NCBI GenBank assembly: GCA_964508135.1
Contig: CAZDSU010000019.1
Span: forward strand, 1-64,000
Length of the DNA: 64,000 nucleotides
Source of the DNA: UBA6168 sp964508135
Lineage (GTDB): Bacteria; Bacteroidota; Bacteroidia; Chitinophagales; Saprospiraceae
Reading direction: 5' to 3'
The notes under the pieces were generated by a model. It worked only from the letters and a program-made list of their open reading frames with translations, was not told the origin of the DNA and ran no database searches. Positions 46,563-54,180 of this stretch are shown here, piece after piece (the first letter of the stretch is position 1; every line of letters starts with the position of its first letter). The position numbers and the translations under genes were made by a program.

Positions 46563-47915
46563 TTAGAATTCTGCGTCTGGTTCGGTCTGGAACCATTCTT
46601 TCGTTTTTTGAAAAATTTTGTTGAAAAGGCCGTTGCCGCCTGCGCCTTCGGTCGAAAGTTCGGCTGCCTCCATTTCCTCCACGGCTTTTGCAGCCGCAGA
46701 TTGTGGTTGCTGGATGCTTTCGTAGCGCACTTTCCCTTCTTCAACATCTTGGATGCCCTTCATCAACAAGCCGATGGCTGTGGAGAACACCGGGCTTTGC
46801 AACTGCTCATGGTAGCCATGCGCAAGGTGCTCCACCGGAGTGCCAATGCGGGTGTTCATGCCCGTATGGAACTCGGCCAATTTGTCAATGTGGTTCATCA
46901 AGGCACCGCCGCCGGTGAGCACGAGGCCGCCAATCAGCTTGCCCTCATAGCCGCTCCTGCGGATTTCCCAGACCACGTAGTCCAGCACTTCCTCCACCCG
47001 TGCCTGAATGATGCGGGCGAGGTTTTTCTCAGAAATTTCTTTGTGTTCCCTGCCCTTGAGGCCGGGGATGGTGATGACACGGTTATCGTACACTTCATCG
47101 GCGAGCGCACTGCCAAACTTCACCTTGAGCTTCTCGGCCTGGCTCTGCATCACGTTACAGCCTTCCTTGATGTCTTTGGTGATGACGCCGCCGCCGAACG
47201 GGATGACCGCCGTGTGGCGAATGATGCCGTCCTTGAAAATGGTAATATCCGTGGTGCCACCACCAATATCTACCAATGCTACACCAGCTTCTTTTTCCTC
47301 TTCGGAAAGTACCGCCGTGGCGCTGGCAATCGGTTCGAGCATCAGGTTGGCTACCTTCAAGCCTGCCCGCTCCACGCATTTCACGATGTTTTGCGTAGCC
47401 GTAATTTGACCGGTGATGATATGGAAATTAGCCTCCAGGCGCACCCCGCTCATGCCGATAGGGTCAACGATACCCTGCTCGTCGTCCACAGTGTACTCCT
47501 GCGGGAGCACATGCAGGATTTTGTCGCCTGGCGGCAAAACGAGCTTGTACATGTCGTTCACGAGTCGGTCAATGTCCCGCTGTGCGATTTCCGTGTGCAG
47601 GTTGTCACGTGTCAGGAGGCCCCGGTGCTGAAGGCTCTTGATGTGCTGGCCTGCGATGCCCACGTGGGCCACCCGGAACTCGACGCCTGCCGCTCGTTGC
47701 GCAAGCGCAATGGCATCAGAAATGGCACGAACGGTTTTTTCGATGTTGCTGACAACGCCACGCATGACGCCTTCGCTCTCGACTTTGCCGACTCCAAGGA
47801 TTTCAAGCCTGCCATGCTCGTTCTTGCGGCCGGCAATGGCGCAGACTTTCGTGGTGCCGATGTCAAGGGCGACCACCAAATCCTGGGAGGAGAAGTTTGG
47901 ATAATCCATAATCAT
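46563..47915 (-). CDS. ftsA: cell division protein FtsA
   Basis: 450 residues, actin-like ATPase that tethers FtsZ to the membrane. Seen: LVVALDIGTTKVCAIAGRKN, the phosphate-2 loop VALVDIGGGTTDITIF and the adenosine motif GGLVLTGGGALM. The C-terminal end (GNGLFNKIFQKTKEWF) is the amphipathic membrane-targeting helix. A Met at residue 3 is an alternative start. Downstream of ftsQ across a gap filled by an AATTTC palindrome. Confidence 0.97.
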   Translation of the reverse strand: MIMDYPNFSSQDLVVALDIGTTKVCAIAGRKNEHGRLEILGVGKVESEGVMRGVVSNIEKTVRAISDAIALAQRAAGVEFRVAHVGIAGQHIKSLQHRGLLTRDNLHTEIAQRDIDRLVNDMYKLVLPPGDKILHVLPQEYTVDDEQGIVDPIGMSGVRLEANFHIITGQITATQNIVKCVERAGLKVANLMLEPIASATAVLSEEEKEAGVALVDIGGGTTDITIFKDGIIRHTAVIPFGGGVITKDIKEGCNVMQSQAEKLKVKFGSALADEVYDNRVITIPGLKGREHKEISEKNLARIIQARVEEVLDYVVWEIRRSGYEGKLIGGLVLTGGGALMNHIDKLAEFHTGMNTRIGTPVEHLAHGYHEQLQSPVFSTAIGLLMKGIQDVEEGKVRYESIQQPQSAAAKAVEEMEAAELSTEGAGGNGLFNKIFQKTKEWFQTEPDAEF

Positions 47916-47972
47916 GATGTTTAATGGCTCAATAGAATGAACTTGGTTATGTGTAAATCTGGCTGCAAATCA

Positions 47973-48050
47973 GAAATTAGAAATTGGAAATTGGAAATTA
48001 TTAAACCGCAATGAGTGCCATAATTTCTCAATTTCTAATTTCTCAATTTC
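47973..48050. repeat. AATTTC-type palindrome between ftsQ and ftsA
   Basis: GAAATTAGAAATTGGAAATT repeats on the left and TAATTTCTCAATTTCTAATT on the right are imperfect complements of about 28-30 nt with a 20-nt loop. The same words occur inside murC. Confidence 0.75.
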
Positions 48051-48064
48051 ATGTTTCCACCGGG

Positions 48065-48850
48065 TTATTTCCGCTCACATACGACCTGGTTGCGAAAGCG
48101 CAGGTCTATTGTCTTGTATTTTTGCCACCCTTCTCGGCTGAAGCCTTCTTCGTAAAAAGTCTGCAGCTTCTTGAACTTCGCCTCCACGTCCGTATCCAAC
48201 TTCCCGAGTATGATGGACTGGTCGCCCACTATCGGCACCAGTACAAACTCATCTTTAGCATTGATGTGCACCTGCTCAAACATCGCCTTCCACAGTGGGT
48301 CGCTAAGGATGAAGTTTGTGAGTTCAAAGAGGTCCTTCATCCCGTTGTTTTTCTTCGTCAAAAACTCTGGCGTGTGCGGCGGGATGTTGCCCGTGGCCAC
48401 CAGCGTCCTTGCGGTGAAGTGGCGTGAAAGTGGCACTTTTGCCCCTTCCTTGTCGAGGTAGTACTGCACCCCCAGCTTGTCCACCACCCGCAGAATCGGC
48501 ACCCGCTGCTCGATGTTTATTTTTATGTTGCTATTGGCCGTGAGTAAAACTTCGGCGTTTTTCACAAAAAGGTTCTCCTCCAATGCCCGCTCCACTTGGT
48601 CTTCGTCCACGAGGGAGGCGTTCTGTTCGTCGAGCGAGGAGCCGATGCTCCGCTCCACCAATTTTATCACGTCCATACTGTCAATGAGCAACGCCCCGTC
48701 TTCCAGCGGCTCCACTTCCACCACCGTGGCGCCCACCATCATGCCCTTCTTGCGCTCCACTGCCGCAATGAGGAGCATCAGCGTCAGGAACCCACCGCCT
48801 ATCCAGGCGATGCGGCGGAATGAAGAAGATTTGTTTGCGTTGTCGAGCAT
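48065..48850 (-). CDS. ftsQ: cell division protein FtsQ
   Basis: 261 residues, bitopic. A short cytoplasmic N-terminus, one transmembrane helix (IAWIGGGFLTLMLLIAAV, about 14-31), a POTRA-like region and the beta domain with FVKNAEVLLTANSNIKINIE and RVPILRVVDKLGVQYYLDKEG, typical of Bacteroidota FtsQ. It scaffolds the divisome. A KilA-N gene ends 9 nt upstream, so the two are co-transcribed and perhaps coupled. Confidence 0.93.
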   Translation of the reverse strand: MLDNANKSSSFRRIAWIGGGFLTLMLLIAAVERKKGMMVGATVVEVEPLEDGALLIDSMDVIKLVERSIGSSLDEQNASLVDEDQVERALEENLFVKNAEVLLTANSNIKINIEQRVPILRVVDKLGVQYYLDKEGAKVPLSRHFTARTLVATGNIPPHTPEFLTKKNNGMKDLFELTNFILSDPLWKAMFEQVHINAKDEFVLVPIVGDQSIILGKLDTDVEAKFKKLQTFYEEGFSREGWQKYKTIDLRFRNQVVCERK

Positions 48851-48859
48851 AGAAGTTGT

Positions 48860-49573
48860 TTATTTTATCACATCTTTCAACACATCTACGTGGTATGTTC
48901 TCACTTTTCCATACCGCTCATCATGCGCTGAACCGGTCGGTATCTTCTTTGAACTGCTGGCCACCACCGCTTTTTTGCCCCATTCTTTTGCCAAATGGAG
49001 CGGACAAGCTATCCCGTTCAAGGCACAGTAGCCAGCTATCGTAAAGTAATGGTCGTCAACACTCAGGATTTTGGCTTCCAGTTCGTCAAGCCGTTCCGCC
49101 GTGTCGTCCAGTTCCTTCCGCACTTCGGAGTTGATTTTTTCCTGCTCTTCCCACTGTTGGGCGAGCAGTCGAAGCGTTGCGGAGAAACCTGTTGCCGGAA
49201 CTTCTTTTAGCTCCGTTTTGCCTGTGGTCAGGAGTTCTTGTATCTTGTCGTACACCCAAAGTTCAAAGGCTGGTGAAAGCCAAGCTGCGAATTTTAGGGC
49301 GAGTTTTTCGTCCATCCAAGTGCCTTGGATTGGACTATAGGCATCCCCTCCTTTTATAACCCTCAAGACCTCCTTTCCAAAACCGATATCGCGATCGCGA
49401 TATCGGTTTTCAAGAAGTTCGATGAAGTCTTTAGTCGTCTTCAAGTAAAGAAAATGTGCAACCATTTTACCAAACGGCTTCGCCATTTCCGTTGCATTAA
49501 TCATCTTATTGCCATCGGCAAATTCAAAGGAAATCTTATGCCCTTCAAAGTCAATTTTGATGATGTCAGCCAT
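48860..49573 (-). CDS. KilA-N domain protein (between murC and ftsQ)
   Basis: 237 residues, cytoplasmic. The N-terminal KilA-N domain spans about residues 1-120: FADGNKMINATEMAKPFGKM, then FLYLKTTKDFIELLENRY and TWMDEKLALKFAAWLSPAF with ELWVYDKIQELL. A coiled coil follows (LLAQQWEEQEKINSEVRKEL) and then a C-terminal ANT/KilAC-like part (IAGYCALNGIACPLHLAKEW). KilA-N domains bind DNA in phage and large-virus proteins and in chromosomal antirepressor-like genes. The codons for NRYRDRDIGF are a perfect 32-bp palindrome. Its presence in a dcw operon is anomalous and suggests transfer. Function unknown. Confidence 0.88.
   Translation of the reverse strand: MADIIKIDFEGHKISFEFADGNKMINATEMAKPFGKMVAHFLYLKTTKDFIELLENRYRDRDIGFGKEVLRVIKGGDAYSPIQGTWMDEKLALKFAAWLSPAFELWVYDKIQELLTTGKTELKEVPATGFSATLRLLAQQWEEQEKINSEVRKELDDTAERLDELEAKILSVDDHYFTIAGYCALNGIACPLHLAKEWGKKAVVASSSKKIPTGSAHDERYGKVRTYHVDVLKDVIK
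49379..49410. repeat. perfect 32-bp palindrome inside the KilA-N gene
   Basis: AAAACCGATATCGCGA followed by its exact complement. The CCGAT...ATCGG frame is the same as in the hairpin array 200 bp away, so it is a solitary member of that family, read in frame. Confidence 0.85.
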
Positions 49574-49624
49574 GTTTGTTCAAAGTTTTTAGTGAATGTC
49601 CTTTTTGAACACATTTATATTTTT

Positions 49625-49861
49625 CCGTTATCGTGATCACGACAACGGAACAAAATCAAGCCTTTCAAACCGATACGGGAATCCCCGTATCGGTTTTCAA
49701 TTTTGAATTTCAAGACCGTTATGCAGATCTGCATATCGGAACAAAACCAAGCCTTTCAAGCCGTTATGGGAATTCCCATAACGGAACAAAATCAAGCCTT
49801 CCAACCCCGATGCGGGAATTCCCGCAACGGAACAACCATCGATATTCACATTCGAATATCG
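49625..49861. repeat. tandem array of hairpins with variable cores
   Basis: Six palindromes: 49625-49648, 49668-49694, 49716-49739, 49761-49784, 49807-49830 and a weaker one at 49840-49861. The first five start 44-47 bp apart, have the frame CCG(T/A)T...A(A/T)CGG and carry different self-complementary cores. Linkers are near-identical (AACAAAATCAAGCCTTTCAA) after units 1, 3 and 4, and degenerate after unit 2. The array fills the murC to KilA-N gap. Not CRISPR: the variable parts are palindromes. Confidence 0.88.
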
Positions 49862-49866
49862 CTCTC

Positions 49867-51363
49867 TCACCGCCCCTTCATCCACCTTTTTATCGGCTCC
49901 ACAAACGTATCAATATCCCCTGCCCCAATCGTCATCACCACGTCCAAGTCTCTGGTTTTCAGCACCTCCAGCACGTTTGCTTTTGTTGCCAATACCCGGT
50001 TCGGGTTCTTCATCTTGTCAAAAACGATTTCCGAAGTCACGCCCGGTATCGGTAGTTCCCGTGCGGGATAAATATCCATCAAGATGATGTCGTCCAATTT
50101 GTCAAGTTCCTCAGCGAAGCCGTCCTGAAAGTCCCTCGTTCGGGAGTACAAGTGCGGCTGGAAGATGCCTGTGATATGCCGACCGGGGAACAGTTCCCGT
50201 GCCGCCTGCACCGCCGCCCGGATTTCCGTCGGGTGGTGTGCGTAGTCGTCAATAAACACCGTCCGCTCGTCCCGATAGACGAACTCGAACCTGCGCTTGA
50301 TGCCCTTGAAAGTGATGAGCGCCTTGCGGATGGCCTTCTCCCCAACCCCCAGTTGCAGTGCCACGGCGATGGCAGCGGTTGCGTTTTCGATGTTGTGCCG
50401 CCCCGCCATTGCGAAGCGGATATTGGAAATTTGGAAATTGGAAATTGGGGCTGCCGAATTTCCAATTTCCAATTTCTCAATTTCCGATTTTCCCTCGTAG
50501 CTCCGGCCCTTACCGCCCCCACTTGTGGCAGGGAGAGCCTCCCAACTCCGGCCAGAGGCCGGAGCTACGAAGTCAAATACGAAACAGCCATCCTCCACAC
50601 GGATGTTTTCTGAGCGATATGTGCCTGACCCTAAGCCAAAAGTGAAATACGCAACTCGGTTGGAATTTTCAATCGTTTGATTTTCAAAGTGTTGCGTAAG
50701 TTCTTCCTTAATAAAAACCTTGCCATTCGGCTTCGTTTTTTTAAGAAACTCCTTAAATCCGGTCTCGGCCACATCTTCAGCCTTTCCATAGATGTCAAGA
50801 TGGTCGGGGTCCATGCTCATCAGCACGGAGATTTCCGGCGAAAGTTGGAGGAAGCTGCGGTCGTACTCGTCCGCCTCGACCACCACCCAATCGCTGTCGC
50901 CACCCACGTAGTTCGAGCGCAGGTTCTGCGCAATGCCGCCCAAAAAGGCCGTGCAACGAACTCCTCCCGTCCACAACAAATGCGTCACGAGGGAGGAGGT
51001 CGTTGTTTTCCCATGGGTGCCAGCCACGGCAATCGTGCGCTGGCTCCGGCTGATGATGCCAAGCACTTCCGCCCGTTTTTTCAGTGGGATGCCACTGTTT
51101 TGAAAACGCAGCAGTTCCTCAAAATCACGGGGAATGGCTGGCGTCCAGACCACCAAATCAAGCCCGGCGGGAATTTTCTTCAAATCCGCCGTGCCATAAT
51201 GAACCTTCATGCCCTCCTTCACCAACTTTTTGGTGAGGGACGTCTCTGTTTTATCGTAGCCGTGTACCTCGACGCCCTTCATCTTGAAATACCTCGCAAG
51301 TGCGCTCATGCCGATGCCACCGATGCCGAGGAAATAGATTTTTTTGATGTCGTCGAGGTTCAT
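49867..51363 (-). CDS. murC: UDP-N-acetylmuramate-L-alanine ligase MurC
   Basis: 498 residues, ATP-dependent ligase adding L-Ala to UDP-MurNAc. Seen: IYFLGIGGIGMSALARYF, the P-loop AVAGTHGKTTTSSLV, VVEADEYDRSFLQL, AMAGRHNIENATAA and VFIDDYAHHPTEIRAA. Between FDFV (about residue 262) and RFAMAGRHN (about residue 315) lie about 50 residues (ASGRSWEALPATSGGGKGRS ... APISNFQISNI) that do not belong to MurC. They are encoded by two palindromic repeats. Without them the length would be the usual 450. The frame is open throughout, so the enzyme may tolerate the insert as a surface loop. Confidence 0.96.
   Translation of the reverse strand: MNLDDIKKIYFLGIGGIGMSALARYFKMKGVEVHGYDKTETSLTKKLVKEGMKVHYGTADLKKIPAGLDLVVWTPAIPRDFEELLRFQNSGIPLKKRAEVLGIISRSQRTIAVAGTHGKTTTSSLVTHLLWTGGVRCTAFLGGIAQNLRSNYVGGDSDWVVVEADEYDRSFLQLSPEISVLMSMDPDHLDIYGKAEDVAETGFKEFLKKTKPNGKVFIKEELTQHFENQTIENSNRVAYFTFGLGSGTYRSENIRVEDGCFVFDFVAPASGRSWEALPATSGGGKGRSYEGKSEIEKLEIGNSAAPISNFQISNIRFAMAGRHNIENATAAIAVALQLGVGEKAIRKALITFKGIKRRFEFVYRDERTVFIDDYAHHPTEIRAAVQAARELFPGRHITGIFQPHLYSRTRDFQDGFAEELDKLDDIILMDIYPARELPIPGVTSEIVFDKMKNPNRVLATKANVLEVLKTRDLDVVMTIGAGDIDTFVEPIKRWMKGR
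50423..50570. repeat. two palindromic elements inserted in murC
   Basis: Element 1 (50423-50485): TTGGAAATTTGGAAATTGG words followed by their complement. Element 2 (50495-50570): arms TCGTAGCTCCGGCC and GGCCGGAGCTACGA with internal GGGAGAGCCTCCC. Together they add about 50 codons in frame. Confidence 0.82.
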
Positions 51364-51380
51364 TTATTTTGTCCGTTGTC

Positions 51381-51463
51381 GCCGCATTTGTCGCTCGTGA
51401 AGGCTAACTCTGTTAGAGTTCAGAACTCTAACAGAGTTAGCCTTAAAGAGCGACAAATGCGGC
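51381..51463. repeat. nested perfect hairpin between murG and murC
   Basis: Outer arms GCCGCATTTGTCGCTC (16 bp) and inner arms AGGCTAACTCTGTTAGAGTT plus C (21 bp) are both perfect, separated by a symmetrical 4-nt bulge, with one base at the tip. It looks like one palindrome inserted into another. It ends 17 bp before the murC ATG. Confidence 0.92.
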
Positions 51464-51491
51464 ACATAGCGCTGTTTATGTCACAGCATTT

Positions 51492-52589
51492 TCACGCTTT
51501 TATCAATTTCAAAATCACCTTCGCAATCTCCTCCGCCGCATTCGGCTTAGCCAATTGCTTGATGTTTTCGCCCAAGCGTTTGCCCAATTCCACATTCGCC
51601 AACACTTCCAACGCTGTCCAAAGCAACCGCTCCTTTGCCTCCACATCCTTCACCATCAGCGCCGCCTGTTTTTCCACCAGTGCCAAAGCGTTCTTCGTCT
51701 GGTGGTCTTCGGTCACGTTCGGCGATGGGACGAGGATGGCCGGCTTTCCGACCAGGCACATCTCCGAAATGGAGAGCGCCCCTGCCCTGCCGATGACCAA
51801 GTCTGCTGCGGCGTAGGCCAAATCCATCCGGTCAATGAACGGTCGAGCCTGCACGTTGGGCAACTTTGCCGTGTCGCACTGGCCGTAGCTGTCGGCGTAA
51901 AACTTGCCAATTTGCCAAAGAACTTGCACGTCCGAGCGCTCACGAAGCAATGCGGTGTTTGTTGCCAATGCTTCATTCAAAGACCTCGCACCACCGCTAC
52001 CTCCGAAGACGAAAATCGTCTTTTTGGATTTGTCCAATTGAAAGTAGTCCAAGCCCTCGTTGCGCTTGCCTTCGAGGTTTTGAAAAACTTCCGAGCGAAC
52101 CGGGTTGCCCGTCAGCACGATTTTTTCCTTCGGAAAAAACCGGTCCATACCGTCGTAGGCCACGCAGATTTTGGCGGCTTTTTTTGCCAAAATCCAGTTG
52201 GTGACGCCGGGGAAACCGTTCTGCTCTTGCAGCACCATCGGGATGCCCGCTGCCCCTGCTGCGTTCATCACTGGGCCGCTTGCGTAACCGCCGACCCCCA
52301 CTACCACATCTGGCCGGAAGCGTCGGACGATTTGCCTCGCTTTCAAACTACTGGCGATGAGCTTGAACGGGAACAAGAGGTTCTGCAATGTCAATTTCCG
52401 CTGGAAGCCGCTAATCCAAAGTCCTTCGATTTGGTAGCCTGCGGCAGGAACTTTTTCCATCTCCAGTTTGCCCTCTGCCCCGACGAAAAGTAGCTCGGCA
52501 TCAGGGCGGATTTTTTTAATCGCATCGGCGATGGCGATGGCGGGAAAAACATGCCCGCCTGTACCGCCGCCGCTAATTATTATTCTCAT
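51492..52589 (-). CDS. murG: MurG glycosyltransferase
   Basis: 365 residues, peripheral membrane enzyme that adds GlcNAc to lipid I to make lipid II. Seen: IIISGGGTGGHVFPAIAIAD, VGVGGYASGPVMNAAG, LQEQNGFPGVTNWILAKKAA, the fold-B loop VFGGSGGARSLNEAL and the UDP-GlcNAc site RAGALSISEMCLVGKPAILV with VTEDHQTKNAL. Complete. Follows ftsW after 78 bp. Confidence 0.97.
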   Translation of the reverse strand: MRIIISGGGTGGHVFPAIAIADAIKKIRPDAELLFVGAEGKLEMEKVPAAGYQIEGLWISGFQRKLTLQNLLFPFKLIASSLKARQIVRRFRPDVVVGVGGYASGPVMNAAGAAGIPMVLQEQNGFPGVTNWILAKKAAKICVAYDGMDRFFPKEKIVLTGNPVRSEVFQNLEGKRNEGLDYFQLDKSKKTIFVFGGSGGARSLNEALATNTALLRERSDVQVLWQIGKFYADSYGQCDTAKLPNVQARPFIDRMDLAYAAADLVIGRAGALSISEMCLVGKPAILVPSPNVTEDHQTKNALALVEKQAALMVKDVEAKERLLWTALEVLANVELGKRLGENIKQLAKPNAAEEIAKVILKLIKA

Positions 52590-52667
52590 GGTCGTTGTTC
52601 TGGTTCGCTCGGTTTACTAGTGGTTGATAAAAGTTGATGAGGGTTGATTAGTGCCTTTTACAACTTT

Positions 52668-54077
52668 TCATTTCCGGTTTTGACCTCCACCTTGATTTCC
52701 ACCTCCCTTATTTTGGCCACCGCCGCCTTGGTTCCCACCGCCTCCGCCTCGATGCTGGCCACCACCTTGGTAGCCGCCGCCCTTGTTTTGCCCACCGCCA
52801 CCTTGATATCCTCCACCTCTGTTTTGGCCACCGCCGCCTTGATTTCCACCACTCTGCGAGGTGCCACCACTGCCTTGTGGCGGTTGGTTGGTTTGCCCAC
52901 CGCCAGTGGTTGCCACTGCGGCCTCCGTTGCCAACGCCGACTGTGCCGCCGCTGCCTCAATGTAGCGGCTCACACTGAGGATGATGCCAAAGAAAATGCA
53001 AGTGAAAAGCACCGACGTTCCACCCCAAGAAACCATCGGCAGCGTGAGGCCGCCGACTGGCACGAGGTGTACGGAGATGGCCATGTTTGCCAATGCCTGC
53101 ACCACGATGTTGAGGCTCAAACCCAGTGCGACCATCGCCCCAAATGATTTTTCGCTGATGGTCACAAGCCTTGTAACCCGGAAAAACAGCATGACGTAGA
53201 GCGAGAGGAGCAAGAAGCTGCCAATCAGGCCGTATTCTTCGCAAAAAACGGCGAAGATGAAGTCGGCATAGGGTGTGGGCAGGTAGTTTCGCTGGATGCT
53301 GTTGCCGGGGCCGCTGCCAATCCACTCACCATTTGCGATGGCGATTTTTGCTTGTTGGTTTTGGAACGAACCTTCGGGGTTGTTCCAGAAGTCCTGTACA
53401 CGGCTTATCCAAGTGTCCACCCGCACTACGTCCGGTGCGAACTTGTGGACGACAATCAGAAATGCAAATAGCACGATGGCCAGCAAAACAAGCAAGAACA
53501 TGAACTTGAAGTCCACCCGACCAATGAACATCATGGCAAAGCAAGTGACGAACAACACGATGGCTGTGCTCAAATCCGCTGGCGCAATCAATCCGCAGAT
53601 GATGATGATCGGCAGGATGATGGGCATGAACGCCTTGTTGAAGTCCTTGATATAGTCCTTGTGCCGGGTGATTTCACGGGACACAAGGAGTATGAGCGCC
53701 AGCTTCGCAAAGTCAGAGGTTTGGAAGGTCAGGTTGATGAACGGAATTTCAATCCAGCGCCGGGCGTGGTTGATGTCCTTGCCAAAAGCGAGCGTGAAAA
53801 CGAGCAAGCCGAAGGCAATCAGCCAGAGCCAAGGCGCCATTTTCATGAAGCGCATGTACGGCGTCAAGTAGGCCAAATATGCCAGGAACAAGCCGAAGCC
53901 GAGGATGACGACGTGCTTCATCAGGTAGCCCGTGGTGTTGCCACCACTGAGCTTGTAGGCGATGGTGCCGGTGCTGCTGTACACGGTCAGGATGCTGAAA
54001 ATGCTCAACACCGCCAGTATCATCCAGATGACACGGTCGCCCCTTAATTCTGCGTAAAGTCTGGCTCCGAAGTTCAC
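52668..54077 (-). CDS. ftsW: FtsW lipid II polymerase with Gly/Gln-rich tail
   Basis: 469 residues, SEDS-family glycosyltransferase of the septum. Ten transmembrane segments; motifs include HARRWIEIPFINLTFQTSDF, GSGPGNSIQRNYLPTPYADF and VPVGGLTLPMVSWGGTSVL. The core ends near residue 390. It is followed by about 80 residues of low complexity (units such as GGNQGGGGQNRGGGYQ) ending QNRK. I know of no such tail in typical FtsW. It could be a flexible interaction region. The cytoplasmic side is expected for the C-terminus. Confidence 0.95.
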   Translation of the reverse strand: MNFGARLYAELRGDRVIWMILAVLSIFSILTVYSSTGTIAYKLSGGNTTGYLMKHVVILGFGLFLAYLAYLTPYMRFMKMAPWLWLIAFGLLVFTLAFGKDINHARRWIEIPFINLTFQTSDFAKLALILLVSREITRHKDYIKDFNKAFMPIILPIIIICGLIAPADLSTAIVLFVTCFAMMFIGRVDFKFMFLLVLLAIVLFAFLIVVHKFAPDVVRVDTWISRVQDFWNNPEGSFQNQQAKIAIANGEWIGSGPGNSIQRNYLPTPYADFIFAVFCEEYGLIGSFLLLSLYVMLFFRVTRLVTISEKSFGAMVALGLSLNIVVQALANMAISVHLVPVGGLTLPMVSWGGTSVLFTCIFFGIILSVSRYIEAAAAQSALATEAAVATTGGGQTNQPPQGSGGTSQSGGNQGGGGQNRGGGYQGGGGQNKGGGYQGGGQHRGGGGGNQGGGGQNKGGGNQGGGQNRK

Positions 54078-54085
54078 GGCTTTTT

Positions 54086-54180
54086 AATGATAAATGATGA
54101 ATGATAAATGATGAATGGGTGACGAAGAATGATGCTCGGCGTGCCGATATTCATGATTCATCATTTATCATTCATCATTT
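54086..54180. repeat. ATGAT-rich palindrome overlapping the murD stop
   Basis: AATGATAAATGATGAATGAT at the left (54086-) and CATTTATCATTCATCATTT at the right are near complements. The right arm encodes the last residues of MurD (EMMNDK and stop). Confidence 0.8.

Noticed and set aside
49625..49861. CRISPR array
   Set aside because: Regular 44-47 bp spacing with conserved linkers looks CRISPR-like, but the variable parts are self-complementary palindromes, the unit is too short, and no cas gene is present.
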